Origin: Aliivibrio fischeri
GTDB lineage: Bacteria; Pseudomonadota; Gammaproteobacteria; Enterobacterales; Vibrionaceae
DNA length: 64,000 nucleotides
Direction of reading: 5' to 3'
Assembly (NCBI RefSeq): GCF_009727955.1
Contig: NZ_WOBR01000002.1
Span: 222,524-286,523 of the forward strand
A model generated the notes under the pieces. It was not told the DNA's origin, ran no database searches, and was given only the letters and a program-made list of their open reading frames with translations. Shown piece by piece: positions 18,500 through 28,312 of this stretch (position 1 is the stretch's first letter; every line of letters begins with the position of its first letter). The position numbers were made by a program, and so were the translations under genes.

Positions 18500-18841
18500 A
18501 TCTTTACCCCTAATATAATTTTGTAGTTTTAATGGTTTGTAGGATTTAGTGATGTCTCATTTTGCTCACGAACTAGACTTTAACAATCAAAAGTAATCAT
18601 TCAATGCTCATTTGTGATTATTTTGATTTATATCAATAATTATCCTTTGCAATCGTTCCAATTGAGCTATCGATCACACCAAAAAACAACAATTACCTTA
18701 AAATCAATAAGTTAAAAAACATTGTGATTTAGTTCTACTTTTTACCACCATATAATTTGACAATCAAATTTGTGATTATTAGAATCAAATTAAATCACAA
18801 GTAATCATAAAATTGTCATCAAGACAAACCGAGTGATAAAT
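18500..18841. promoter_or_regulatory. ulaA-ulaR divergent control region with repeated GTGATT half-sites
   Basis: This 342-bp AT-rich region holds TTTGTGATTA (18611-18620), ATTGTGATTT (18721-18730), TTGTGATTAT (about 18770-18779) and an inverted AAATCACAA (18792-18800), followed by TAATCAT. The spacing suggests an array for a DeoR-type repressor (UlaR) controlling both directions. CRP control is also expected for a PTS operon, but I do not see a full TGTGA-N6-TCACA site. Confidence 0.55.
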
Positions 18842-19597
18842 ATGAATGAACTACAAAGACATAACGGCATCTTGTCGTTATTAGAAGAAAAACAGACGAT
18901 TAACGTTTCGAACATTATTGAAAGCTTCAATGTTTCGCCAGCTACAGCAAGACGTGATATCGCTAAATTAGATGAGCTAGGTAAATTAAGAAAAGTTCGT
19001 AACGGTGCTGAACGTGTTGAAAACCAAAAAAGAAAATGGTCTCCATTAAACATAAACAGCACTGAATTTTATGAAGAGAAAGCGCGTATAGCACAAACCG
19101 CTGCCGATTTGTGTCAGCCAGGAGATAGCGTTGTTATTAACTGCGGCTCAACCGCATTTCTATTAGGGCAACAGCTTTGTGGCGATGATGTTCAAATTGT
19201 GACGAACTACTTCCCGTTAGCCAGCTATTTGATTAATGAAGATCACGATGATGTCATCATTATTGGAGGGCAATATAACAAGGCACAAAATATATTTTTA
19301 AATCCTGCTCCTAATTCTCTAGGTGGTTATGCCGGAAACTGGATGTTTACATCAGGAAAAGGACTTACCGATGCAGGGTTATACAAGGCCGATATGCTGA
19401 CAGCTGTTGCAGAGCAACAAATGCTAGAGCAAATCGACAAACTTGTAGTTGTGGTTGATAGTTCAAAGATAGGTCAACGTACCGGCATGCTTTTTTGCCC
19501 AACAAAACAAATCGATATTGTTATAACAGGTAAAGATGCAAACCCTGAGGTGATCAAATTAATTAAAGCTCAAGGGACACAAGTTATCTTGGTATAA
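18842..19597 (+). CDS. ulaR: DeoR-family repressor of the ula genes
   Basis: UlaR represses ascorbate genes and is relieved by L-ascorbate 6-phosphate. The 251-aa product equals the E. coli length when the ATG at 18842 is used instead of the GTG at 18833. A GAGTG ribosome site lies 6 bp before it. It has a DeoR HTH (about residues 20-58; IESFNVSPATARRDIAKLDELGKL) and the sensor domain with VVINCGSTAFLLGQ, IIIGGQYNKAQ and NWMFTSGKGLTDAGLYKADML, all very close to UlaR. Confidence 0.93.
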   Translation: MNELQRHNGILSLLEEKQTINVSNIIESFNVSPATARRDIAKLDELGKLRKVRNGAERVENQKRKWSPLNINSTEFYEEKARIAQTAADLCQPGDSVVINCGSTAFLLGQQLCGDDVQIVTNYFPLASYLINEDHDDVIIIGGQYNKAQNIFLNPAPNSLGGYAGNWMFTSGKGLTDAGLYKADMLTAVAEQQMLEQIDKLVVVVDSSKIGQRTGMLFCPTKQIDIVITGKDANPEVIKLIKAQGTQVILV

Positions 19598-19738
19598 CAA
19601 TTAGTTCAAAATAACAAACGGGGTAATAAACCCTAAAAAAAATAATAATTATTTAGCTCAGTGTCTTAAATATCAATTAAGACGCTCGGCTCCCTACATC
19701 CTAAATAAATTTAAAAATAAGAAACAGAAGGTATTAAC

Positions 19739-20806
19739 ATGAGCAACGTAAATGAAATCACTCGCGAATCTTGGATCTTAAATACATTCCCTGAGTGGGG
19801 AACTTGGTTAAATGAAGAAATCGAACAAACAGTTATTCAACCAAATACATTTTCTATGTGGTGGCTTGGTTGTACTGGTATTTGGCTAAAATCCGAAGGT
19901 GGTGCAAATCTATCAATGGACTTCTGGTGCGGTACTGGTAAAAAAACTCAAGCTGTTCAGAAAATGAAAAATCAACACCAAATGATGCGTATGGGTGGTG
20001 TTGAAGCTCTTCAACCCAATCTACGTACGGCTATCTTTCCTCTAGACCCATTTGCAATTAAAGAAATAGATGCCGTAATGGCGTCTCATGATCATGGTGA
20101 TCATATTGATATCAACGTTGCTGCAGCCGTTCTACAAAACTGTGGTGATCACGTTAAATTTATTGGTCCTAAAGCATGTGTTGAGTTATGGATGAAATGG
20201 GGTGTTCCAGAAGAACGCTGTGTTATCGCTAAAGTTGGTGATGAAATTAAGATCAAAGATGTAAATATTAAAGTATTAGACGCATTTGATCGTACAGCGT
20301 TAGTTACTCTTCCAGAAGGTACATCTTCGTTAGATAAAGAAATTCTAGATGGTATGGATGACCGCGCAGTTAATTACTTAGTGGAAACTACTGGTGGTTC
20401 TGTTTATCACTCGGGTGATTCACATTACTCAAACTACTACGCAAAACACGGTAACGATCATAAAATCGACATAGCGCTACTTTCTTATGGTGAAAACCCT
20501 CGTGGTGTAACGGACAAAATGACATCTTCTGATATTTTACGTGCTGCAGAATCACTTAATTGTGAAGTTGTCGTACCTTTCCATCACGATATTTGGGCTA
20601 ACTTCCAAAATGATCCTCGTGAAATTGAAGTGTTATGGAACATGAAGAAAGAACGTCTTCAATACGGATTTGCTCCATTCTTCTGGCAAGTAGGCGGAAA
20701 GTATACTTACCCAACAGATAAAGGCCGTATACATTACCAACACTTCCGTGGATTTACTGATATCTTTAAAAATGATCCAGAATTACCTTATCGTGCATTC
20801 TTATAA
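19739..20806 (+). CDS. ulaG: L-ascorbate-6-phosphate lactonase
   Basis: UlaG hydrolyses L-ascorbate 6-phosphate to 3-keto-L-gulonate 6-phosphate, the first cytoplasmic step of the pathway. The 355-aa protein is a metallo-beta-lactamase-fold enzyme with the metal motif SHDHGDHID (about residues 117-125) and further ligands in [12 protein letters not shown] and [10 protein letters not shown]. Length matches UlaG (354 aa). It follows ulaR by 141 bp on the same strand and may have its own promoter. A terminator follows. Confidence 0.95.
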   Translation: MSNVNEITRESWILNTFPEWGTWLNEEIEQTVIQPNTFSMWWLGCTGIWLKSEGGANLSMDFWCGTGKKTQAVQKMKNQHQMMRMGGVEALQPNLRTAIFPLDPFAIKEIDAVMASHDHGDHIDINVAAAVLQNCGDHVKFIGPKACVELWMKWGVPEERCVIAKVGDEIKIKDVNIKVLDAFDRTALVTLPEGTSSLDKEILDGMDDRAVNYLVETTGGSVYHSGDSHYSNYYAKHGNDHKIDIALLSYGENPRGVTDKMTSSDILRAAESLNCEVVVPFHHDIWANFQNDPREIEVLWNMKKERLQYGFAPFFWQVGGKYTYPTDKGRIHYQHFRGFTDIFKNDPELPYRAFL

Positions 20807-20825
20807 CACACATTAAAATAGACAA

Positions 20826-20853
20826 AAGGGAGCACAAATGCTCCCTTCTTTTT
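20826..20853. terminator. Intrinsic terminator between ulaG and crbS
   Basis: AAGGGAGCA (20826-20834) pairs with TGCTCCCTT (20839-20847). T-rich sequence follows on the plus strand and a shorter T-run on the minus strand, so it may serve both convergent genes. Confidence 0.85.
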
Positions 20854-20867
20854 ATTAAGAATACAGT

Positions 20868-23800
20868 TTAGGTGCTAACATGACGGTTCAATACTGATCT
20901 TAATTTCAATGGTTTTACTGGCTTTGAAATAAACCCAAATCCATTACTTTTAATGCTATCTAGCAGATCCTCGGTTTTATCTGCACTGATCATCACGCCT
21001 TCAAACTGATTACCTAAACGCAAACGGCATTGCTGCAATACTTCTAGTCCTGTTCTGTCGTTATCTAATCGATAATCAGAAAAAATCACATCTGGAATCC
21101 AATCATCTTCTAAACAATGCAAGCTACCAAACAGATCCGTTGCGGTTTTCACTTCACAACCCCAACGAGAAATCAGAGACTCCATACCAACAAGAATATC
21201 CGGCTCATTATCAACGCATAGAACTCGCACTCCACTTAACGGTAATTCAAGCTTTGGGGTTACCGTAGGCATTTTACTCTCAACCAGAACACCTCTCTCA
21301 AGTGTTACTGAAAATACCGATCCTCTATCGAGCCATGAGCGCAGTGAAATCGTATGTCCTAACACATGAGAAATGCCACGAGCAATCGCAAGCCCCAAAC
21401 CTAACCCTTGATCTGCTCGACTTTGATCTACCCGAGTAAACTCATCAAAAATAGCTTGCTGTTTCTCTTCTGGAATACCGATACCATTATCCCAAACATC
21501 AATTCGAATTTGGTCTCCTACTCGTCTTGCTCCGAGCACCACTTTACCTTGAGGGTTATATCGAAACGCATTAGTTAAAAAGTTTTGTACAACTCGACGT
21601 AATAATTTTGAATCTGATTCCACCACCACATCAGAATGAATCACTGAAAACTCAATATTCTGTTGTTTGGCTAAAGCCCCAAATTCCGCTTCTAAATTAG
21701 AAAATAATGTTCCTAATGAAAAACCTTGAATGTGCGTTTCTAACTTACCCGCTTCCAATCGAGATATATCAAGTAAGTCCCCAATTAACTCCTCAGCTGC
21801 TCCTAATGCACTTTCTATGTGTCCTGATATTTTTTGTGTTTCTTGATCTTTTGCGACTTCATTTAATGAAGAAGCAAACAGACGAGCCGCATTCAATGGC
21901 TGCATTAAATCATGACTTACCGCAGCAAGCAGACGTGTTTTTGATTGAGAAGCCAACTCCGCACTTTGGGTTGCACCAACCAATCGCTGATTTAATTTTT
22001 CTAATTCTTTAGTTCGCTCATGCACTCGTGATTCAAGAGTCTCATTGGTTTCTTTTAACGCTTTTTCTGCCTGTCTAAAGACGGTGATATCGGTAAAACT
22101 CATTACAAATCCACCATTGGGCATCGGATTTCCCTGAACCTCGATAACTTGCCCATCAGCTCGAACACGAGAAGAAACATGACGAGTACGTCGCTCTAAA
22201 TGCTCTACTCGACGCTTTACGTGCACTTCAGGATCACCCGGTCCACATAACCCTTGCTCTGCATTATGGCGGATCACATCAGCTATTGGTCTACCCACTT
22301 GAATTAACCCCGGAGGAAAAGTAAATAACTCTAAGTAACGCTGATTCCATGCAACTAATTTCATCTGCTTATCAACCACAGCAATACCTTGGCTAATATG
22401 CTCAATCGCCCCTTGCAACAACCCGCGACTAAAATCATACAATTCAGAAGCTTCATCAACGATGGTTGCCACCTCCTCCAACTGCATATTGCGACCCTGA
22501 AGCGCCGAAGTTAATACTAAACGAGAAGAAGAAGCACCAAATACACCAGCTAATACACGCTCGGTATGACGAATTAACGCCGAACTTGCTTGCTGTTGTG
22601 GTTGTAATGTTTCACCTTGCTGATTCGAGAATTGACGAAAGGCTTTTTGTGCACGTCTACGTCCAACAAACCGTGAAGCTAACATTTCTAATTCACCCAC
22701 CGTCACGCGAGTTTGATACACACTCACATCTTCATTTTCAGGTAATGGAGCACCAACAAAAGAAGCCGCTTGTAAGCGCTCACTCAATGACGCTCTTGTC
22801 ACTAAAGAAACCAAAATAAAGAGAATAGAGTTCAAACCAAGACTAAGCATCATCCCCCAATCCGATGTCATCACATTTAGAGATTGCAACCATTCTGGAG
22901 GGGTGATAACCCACAGCAAAAAGTTATTGTCAGCGCTGCCTGCAAGCATTTGAGTTTGGCTCATTAGCGTGATTAACCACACTAAGAAACCAATAATTAA
23001 ACCAGCATATACGCCTTTTCTATTTCCTTGTCGCCAATACAAGCCACCGATTAATGCTGGGGCAAATTGCGCGATAGCAGCAAACGCCAATAACCCAATA
23101 ACGGATAACGAATCGATAGAATCGAGTGCTTGATAAAACCCCCATGCCCCCAATAATAGAAGCAAAATGAGTGCTCGACGAATAGAAACAAGTAAATGAG
23201 AGAAATGACTAAAAGTACGTGATGTCGTTTTGACTTTGCGTAATAACAAAGGCAACACCAAATCATTAGATACCATAATAGCCAATGCGATGGTTGATAC
23301 GATCACCATTCCACTGGCAGCGGAAGTCCCCCCAACAAAGGCGAGTAACGCCATATTCTCTGCACCAACAGAGAGCGGAACACTAATAACAAAACTATCA
23401 CTAACACCACCAGAGAGCAGCGCCTGTCCAGCCCAAGAAATAGGTAAAACAAACAAACCAATTAAAACTAAATAACTTGGAAACACCCAACGAGCGGTTC
23501 TTAAATCCTGCGCTTGTTCATTCTCTACAACAGTGGTGTGAAACTGGCGCGGCAAGCAAACTATTGCCGCCATAGTTAAAATGGTATGAAATAAAAGAGT
23601 GATGACATTTGGAGACTGATACGTTTCTTTAGCAATAGAGAACAAATCCACCTTAGGCTCAGAGTAAGCCAAATACAAAATAAATACACCAACCATTAAA
23701 AAAGCAACGAGCTTAACGATCGATTCAAAGGCTACCGCCATCATCAAACCACGGTGATGCTCTGTAGTATCAATGTGTCGAGTTCCAAATAGAATTGTAA

Positions 23801-24308
23801 AAATCGCGAGCGCTGCACCAACAAACCAAGAGATATGCCCATCTTGATACCCAAAGTCTTGCGCTAAATTAGGTGCAACAAGATCGAGCCCCATGGTGAT
23901 CCCTCGCAATTGCAAGGCGATATAAGGAAGAATGCCAATGACAGCAATTATCGTTATAACCCCAGCAAGACCTTGTGATTTTCCATAACGAGCAGCGATA
24001 AAATCCGCTATTGAAGTGATGTGTTCACGCTTGGCAATCAAAATAATACGAGCCAAAAAACGCCATGCAAAAACAAACACAAAAATAGGAGCAAGATAAA
24101 TAGGAAGAAAAGACCACGGGTTATTAGTGGCTTGGCCTACGGTACCATAAAAGGTCCATGAGGTGCAGTAAACGGCAATTGAAAGGCTATAAATCCATGG
24201 GCGATATTGAGCTAACCACCCTTTCTGACGATCGCCATACCAAGCAATTAAAAATAATAATCCTAAATACGCCAGCGAAACTGGCACCACAATCCATCCT
24301 TGTGTCAT
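20868..24308 (-). CDS. crbS: SLC5-type hybrid sensor histidine kinase, acetate-switch kinase CrbS
   Basis: The 1146-aa protein joins a sodium:solute-symporter-like region (about residues 1-500, some 13 membrane spans) to a PAS domain (about 620-740). A HisKA domain follows with the phosphoacceptor in AAVSHDLMQPL (His799), then an ATPase domain (N box NFLTNAFRYNP, G boxes DNGIGIP and GLGLGLAIARG). A C-terminal receiver has its phospho-Asp in VIFSDYRLDN (about residue 1078). This order defines CrbS-type kinases, which with CrbR control acs and acetate use. An ATG at 24308 following AAGGATGAGTG is chosen. It is monocistronic. Confidence 0.9.
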   Translation of the reverse strand: MTQGWIVVPVSLAYLGLLFLIAWYGDRQKGWLAQYRPWIYSLSIAVYCTSWTFYGTVGQATNNPWSFLPIYLAPIFVFVFAWRFLARIILIAKREHITSIADFIAARYGKSQGLAGVITIIAVIGILPYIALQLRGITMGLDLVAPNLAQDFGYQDGHISWFVGAALAIFTILFGTRHIDTTEHHRGLMMAVAFESIVKLVAFLMVGVFILYLAYSEPKVDLFSIAKETYQSPNVITLLFHTILTMAAIVCLPRQFHTTVVENEQAQDLRTARWVFPSYLVLIGLFVLPISWAGQALLSGGVSDSFVISVPLSVGAENMALLAFVGGTSAASGMVIVSTIALAIMVSNDLVLPLLLRKVKTTSRTFSHFSHLLVSIRRALILLLLLGAWGFYQALDSIDSLSVIGLLAFAAIAQFAPALIGGLYWRQGNRKGVYAGLIIGFLVWLITLMSQTQMLAGSADNNFLLWVITPPEWLQSLNVMTSDWGMMLSLGLNSILFILVSLVTRASLSERLQAASFVGAPLPENEDVSVYQTRVTVGELEMLASRFVGRRRAQKAFRQFSNQQGETLQPQQQASSALIRHTERVLAGVFGASSSRLVLTSALQGRNMQLEEVATIVDEASELYDFSRGLLQGAIEHISQGIAVVDKQMKLVAWNQRYLELFTFPPGLIQVGRPIADVIRHNAEQGLCGPGDPEVHVKRRVEHLERRTRHVSSRVRADGQVIEVQGNPMPNGGFVMSFTDITVFRQAEKALKETNETLESRVHERTKELEKLNQRLVGATQSAELASQSKTRLLAAVSHDLMQPLNAARLFASSLNEVAKDQETQKISGHIESALGAAEELIGDLLDISRLEAGKLETHIQGFSLGTLFSNLEAEFGALAKQQNIEFSVIHSDVVVESDSKLLRRVVQNFLTNAFRYNPQGKVVLGARRVGDQIRIDVWDNGIGIPEEKQQAIFDEFTRVDQSRADQGLGLGLAIARGISHVLGHTISLRSWLDRGSVFSVTLERGVLVESKMPTVTPKLELPLSGVRVLCVDNEPDILVGMESLISRWGCEVKTATDLFGSLHCLEDDWIPDVIFSDYRLDNDRTGLEVLQQCRLRLGNQFEGVMISADKTEDLLDSIKSNGFGFISKPVKPLKLRSVLNRHVST

Positions 24309-24341
24309 CACTCATCCTTGGTGAGACCATTCTAACGATAT

Positions 24342-24389
24342 AAAAAACGCCAGAAGGTGCATTTATTCTGTAGCATCATTCTAGCGTTT
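24342..24389 (-). terminator. Intrinsic terminator of the HcaT-like gene
   Basis: On the minus strand a long imperfect stem (plus-strand arms AAACGCCAGAAGGTGC at 24345-24360 and GCATCATTCTAGCGTTT ending at 24389) is followed by six T. It lies between the carrier gene and crbS, so crbS must have its own promoter in the remaining short gap. Confidence 0.75.
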
Positions 24390-24427
24390 AATTATTGCTT
24401 CGTTTTTATACAAGCTGACAAATGTGA

Positions 24428-25570
24428 TTAAGACTTCACTTTATCGAGTTTAATCATCAGAGCTAGCACCCCCATCGCAGCCATCAACCAGAATATATTC
24501 GCTCCCCACGCTTCATACCCCCAACCACTTAAGGTTGTCATTAATGCGATAAATGCACCAAGCGGAATCGCGTTATATAACGCCTGTAATGCCACCATTT
24601 TATTCTGAGGGAATTTTTGAATATATTGAATCGCGGCAAGGTGAGCCATTGCGAAAGTCACGCCATGTAACGCTTGCACTAATACCAAAGCAAATAGCTC
24701 TGTGGTTGCTGCCGTTAATCCCCAACGAACCACAACACCAATCGCTGCAACTTTAAATAAGGTTGATGTTTTCCAACCCGCAAATAATTGCTTACTAAAC
24801 GCAAATATCATCACCTCAGCGACAACACCTAAGCTCCATAAATAACCAATAGTGCTTTCTTGATAGCCTGATTCTTTCCAATAAATCGAACTAAAACTGT
24901 AGTAAGCGGCGTGACTGCCTTGAATTAATGCCACTAACACGATGAATTTCACAATTGGAGCTTCAGTTAGTAAAGCCAATAATTTTGGTCGTTCATTATC
25001 TTCATCAGATACTGATACTGGCATTGGATTAGGATTTCTCATCACTAACACTAACGCCGCTAAAATACCTGCAATTGCGGTGTAAACGATCATATCGGTA
25101 CCAAAACCAGACACCAAATAACCAACTACAGTAGAGCCTGCAATAAAACTAACGGATCCCCACAATCGCGTACGACCATAATCTAATAAATTATGTTTCG
25201 CATAATAATTGGTCATCGCATCGGATAACGGAACCGCTGGTCCGCAGGATAAATTGAATAAGATGGTAACGATAGCAAGCCACCAAAAACTCGCCCCATT
25301 AACCAAAAAGAGAGCAAGAGCTATCAAAGAAGCTAAGGTTAACAAGCGCAATGCTGGAACGATGTGTTCAACACGGTGCAACCTTGGTGTAATTACTAGG
25401 TTAGCAACACAACGAGTTGCAAAGCCTAATCCAATAAGAACACCAATATCCCCGGCAGAAACACCTTGTTCTTCAAACCATAACGCCCAAAAAGGTAAAT
25501 AAACCCCATAGGCAAAAAAGAATCCGCCAAAATACTGAGAGATCCAAGCAAAAGGTGAAACCCGTAACAT
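24428..25570 (-). CDS. hcaT: MFS transporter, HcaT (3-phenylpropionate carrier) type
   Basis: The 380-aa protein has 12 predicted membrane spans and follows E. coli HcaT closely in pattern. It has YGVYLPFWALWF near the N-terminus, LDYGRTRLWGSVSFIAGS in the middle, and QGSHAAYYSFSSIYWKESGYQESTIG split by the central loop, then YLWSLGVVAEV. Start ATG 25570 (MLRVSPFAWI) gives the family length; upstream in-frame starts add 30 residues not expected. The substrate is not known here: no phenylpropionate catabolic genes are nearby. It is divergent from the DUF294 gene. Confidence 0.8.
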   Translation of the reverse strand: MLRVSPFAWISQYFGGFFFAYGVYLPFWALWFEEQGVSAGDIGVLIGLGFATRCVANLVITPRLHRVEHIVPALRLLTLASLIALALFLVNGASFWWLAIVTILFNLSCGPAVPLSDAMTNYYAKHNLLDYGRTRLWGSVSFIAGSTVVGYLVSGFGTDMIVYTAIAGILAALVLVMRNPNPMPVSVSDEDNERPKLLALLTEAPIVKFIVLVALIQGSHAAYYSFSSIYWKESGYQESTIGYLWSLGVVAEVMIFAFSKQLFAGWKTSTLFKVAAIGVVVRWGLTAATTELFALVLVQALHGVTFAMAHLAAIQYIQKFPQNKMVALQALYNAIPLGAFIALMTTLSGWGYEAWGANIFWLMAAMGVLALMIKLDKVKS

Positions 25571-25704
25571 GATGATGTCCAAAAGGAAGTAAAAAGAGGC
25601 GGTCATTATGGCATCGTCTTGATTTATAAAAAGGGAAAACCGAGCCGAAGAAAAATGCACCTTTTAAAATGTGACTTTGGTTTCATATTCATGCTAATGC
25701 CCTA

Positions 25705-25714
25705 GACTAAAGTC
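25705..25714 (+). promoter_or_regulatory. Candidate CrbR operator upstream of the DUF294-exonuclease operon
   Basis: GACTAAAGTC, an exact copy of 28313-28322 upstream of acs, lies 61 bp before the DUF294 start codon and within the divergent region shared with the HcaT-like gene. Confidence 0.4.
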
Positions 25715-25775
25715 GTCTTCATTCTTGCTCACTTTTTAATGAAAATAAGGGAAATTACTGACTAAGGATGGGGCT

Positions 25776-27608
25776 ATGCCAAATGACATTAACTTTTCAC
25801 TTGCTCCGTTTAATCGACTAACCTCAGAACAACAAGAGATGATCGCGAAAAGTACGGATATTGCCTATTTCCGAATAGGCGATACGATTATTCATGAAGG
25901 TCAAACGTCAGACAATCTCTTCATCATAATGAAAGGCTCCATTGAAGAACGCTCAAATACCAGTGGAGAAGTTTATGCTCACTACACTCATGACGATATT
26001 TTTGATGTTCGCTCTCAATTTGATCATCAAGTAAAACACAGTTATATCGCTCTAGAAGATACTCTTTGTCACTTACTCCCTACTCAACTTTTTCTTAAGT
26101 TATACAATGAGAATCAAGCCTTTTCTGACTACTTCAATAGCAGTCTAGCCAAACGCAAAGCCTTACTCACTCAAGCTCATCAGCAACAGAACTTAGCCGA
26201 ATTTATTCTCACAAAAGTCGATGATGAAACAACTCAACAATGCCTTATCGTCGATAGAAATACTCCCTTACAACAAGTTACTCAACTTCTGAAAGACAAT
26301 AACATGGATGCGTTATTTGTTGAGTTAAACCAATATGATACTCGTCATCAAGAAACTCAAAGCGATTTACCTTTTGGCATCGTCACTCGCACAGACTTAC
26401 TGCACGCCATTATGATTGATGAGTATGCAGCAAACCATCCTGTAGGAGCAATTTCAACTTATCCTATTGTGCATATTCAACAACAAGATTATTTGTTTAA
26501 TGCCATGATGCTAATGACACGCCACCACGTAAAAAGAGTTGCAGTACTAAATAAAAGCAAACTGGTTGGCATGCTTGATATGACGCAAGTGCTAAGCCTA
26601 TTTTCAACTCACTCACATGTTCTTACCTTAAGAATTGCTCGCGCCGAACATATTGATGAGCTTGTCTTAGCAGCAAATACTCAAACTCAACTCGTAGAGA
26701 CCTTAATCAGTAACGGCATTCGAACGCGTTTCATTATGGAGCTTATTTCAACGGTAAATGAACAGATCATCGAAAAAGCATTTAGCCTAGTGGTACCCAA
26801 AAGCTTACATGATCATTGCTGTCTGATTGTGATGGGGTCAGAAGGTCGAGGTGAGCAAATTTTAAAAACCGATCAAGATAATGCACTGATCATAAAAAAT
26901 GGTCTTGAATGGCATAACTTGCCCGAATTAATGAGCCAATTTACGCATACCTTACAGCAACTCGGTTATCCATTATGCAAAGGTAATGTGATGGTCAGTA
27001 ACCCTCTCTGGGTAAAGACCGAACACCAATGGGAAAAACATATTCAGAAACTGTGTGCTGAACCAAATGCTGATAACATGATGAATCTTGCTATTTTCTC
27101 AGATGCTCAAACGGTTGCAGGAAATCAAACGCTACTCTCTCCACTCAAACAAATATTGATATCCAAACTCAAAGAGAATGAACTCGCCCTCAGTACTTTT
27201 ACTCGCCCAGCTTTGCAATTTCATGTGCCATTAACCCTATTTGGAAATATCAAAATAAAAAAAGAAGGCATCGATATTAAACAAGGGGGTATATTCCCTA
27301 TCGTTCATGGAATTAGAGCGCTATCTTTAGAGCAAGGTATTGAAGAAACAAACACGTTTAAACGTATCGATTCACTACGCAAACACAACGTATTAGAGCA
27401 CTCCACAGCAGATAATTTAAGTGAAGCACTAAAACTGTTTTTTAAGTGGCGTTTGCGCCATCAATTACAAGAAAAAACAGCTATTCCAAATAACCATATT
27501 CATATTGACCGCCTCGACCGTACTGAGCGAGACCTCTTACGCCACAGCTTACACATAGTAAAAAAGTTCAAAGAATGGCTTGGTTATCATTACCAAATAA
27601 GGGATTAA
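25776..27608 (+). CDS. Cyclic-nucleotide-binding / CBS / DUF294 nucleotidyltransferase-like protein
   Basis: The 610-aa soluble protein has a cNMP-binding-like domain (about residues 15-130, GDTIIHEGQTSDNLFIIMKGSIEE). A CBS pair follows (about 150-285). Next is a DUF294 putative nucleotidyltransferase domain with GSEGRGEQILKTDQDNAL (about 353-370), where the GS and paired Asp residues resemble polymerase-beta-type active sites, and a DUF294 C-terminal domain (about 460-605). Such proteins are signal-transduction proteins of unknown output. AAGGATGGGG precedes the ATG. Its stop is 3 bp before the exonuclease gene, so the two form an operon, next to crbS and acs. Confidence 0.85.
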   Translation: MPNDINFSLAPFNRLTSEQQEMIAKSTDIAYFRIGDTIIHEGQTSDNLFIIMKGSIEERSNTSGEVYAHYTHDDIFDVRSQFDHQVKHSYIALEDTLCHLLPTQLFLKLYNENQAFSDYFNSSLAKRKALLTQAHQQQNLAEFILTKVDDETTQQCLIVDRNTPLQQVTQLLKDNNMDALFVELNQYDTRHQETQSDLPFGIVTRTDLLHAIMIDEYAANHPVGAISTYPIVHIQQQDYLFNAMMLMTRHHVKRVAVLNKSKLVGMLDMTQVLSLFSTHSHVLTLRIARAEHIDELVLAANTQTQLVETLISNGIRTRFIMELISTVNEQIIEKAFSLVVPKSLHDHCCLIVMGSEGRGEQILKTDQDNALIIKNGLEWHNLPELMSQFTHTLQQLGYPLCKGNVMVSNPLWVKTEHQWEKHIQKLCAEPNADNMMNLAIFSDAQTVAGNQTLLSPLKQILISKLKENELALSTFTRPALQFHVPLTLFGNIKIKKEGIDIKQGGIFPIVHGIRALSLEQGIEETNTFKRIDSLRKHNVLEHSTADNLSEALKLFFKWRLRHQLQEKTAIPNNHIHIDRLDRTERDLLRHSLHIVKKFKEWLGYHYQIRD

Positions 27609-27611
27609 ACG

Positions 27612-28253
27612 ATGAATTATTTACAACGATTATGGTGGCAATATAAGTTACGATCCCATAAAAACTTATCTCTTTTTCATCATTATTCTGGCGATGAGTT
27701 GGTGTCTATTGATTGTGAAACAACGAGTCTAAACCCCAACCATGCCGAATTGGTTTCTATTGCTGCTATCAAAATTAAAAATAATCGAGTGTTAACCAGT
27801 CAAACAATTCACTTAAAACTGACACCACCACAAAGCCTAAACTCCGATTCAATCAAAATACACCAACTAAGGCATCAAGATCTCCATCATGGGCTATCCG
27901 AACAACAAGCGATTACTCAATTGCTTGAATTTATCGGTAATCGCCCTATTGTTGGATACCATATCCGCTATGACAAAAAGATTTTAGATCGAGCTTGCTT
28001 GCGTCATTTTTCTCATCCTTTACCCAATTCGCTGATTGAAGTCAGTTATATCTACCATAATAAATTAGAGCGATTACTGCCTAATGCGTATTACGATTTA
28101 AGTATTGAGGCTATCTCCAAACATTTGGGATTACCACAAGCTGACAGGCATGATGCACTTGAAGATGCGATAACCGCTGCACTTATTTATGTGCGTTTAA
28201 CTCATGGTGACTTCCCTGACATTCCCTCAAGTAAAAACGCTCATAGTTACTGA
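27612..28253 (+). CDS. DnaQ-like DEDDh 3'-5' exonuclease
   Basis: The 213-aa protein has the DEDDh exonuclease motifs: ExoI SIDCETTSLNP (Asp and Glu), ExoII GYHIRYDKKIL (Asp), and ExoIII RHDALEDAITAA (His and Asp). Two divalent metals are expected at the site. It resembles the epsilon/DnaQ family but lacks a polymerase-binding tail, so it is not the replicative proofreading subunit. It is co-transcribed with the DUF294 gene, an arrangement often seen beside CrbS-type kinases. Substrate is unknown; RNA or small nucleotide oligomers are possible. Confidence 0.88.
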   Translation: MNYLQRLWWQYKLRSHKNLSLFHHYSGDELVSIDCETTSLNPNHAELVSIAAIKIKNNRVLTSQTIHLKLTPPQSLNSDSIKIHQLRHQDLHHGLSEQQAITQLLEFIGNRPIVGYHIRYDKKILDRACLRHFSHPLPNSLIEVSYIYHNKLERLLPNAYYDLSIEAISKHLGLPQADRHDALEDAITAALIYVRLTHGDFPDIPSSKNAHSY

Positions 28254-28312
28254 TCTGTGTCTCAAAAAATGACTGATTTCTCCCTCAATACTCAGTAAAC
28301 CCTTCTTTCTCT

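Noticed and set aside
18611..18640. CRP site in the ulaA-ulaR gap
   Set aside because: TGTGA is present but no TCACA lies at the right distance; the repeats fit a UlaR array better.
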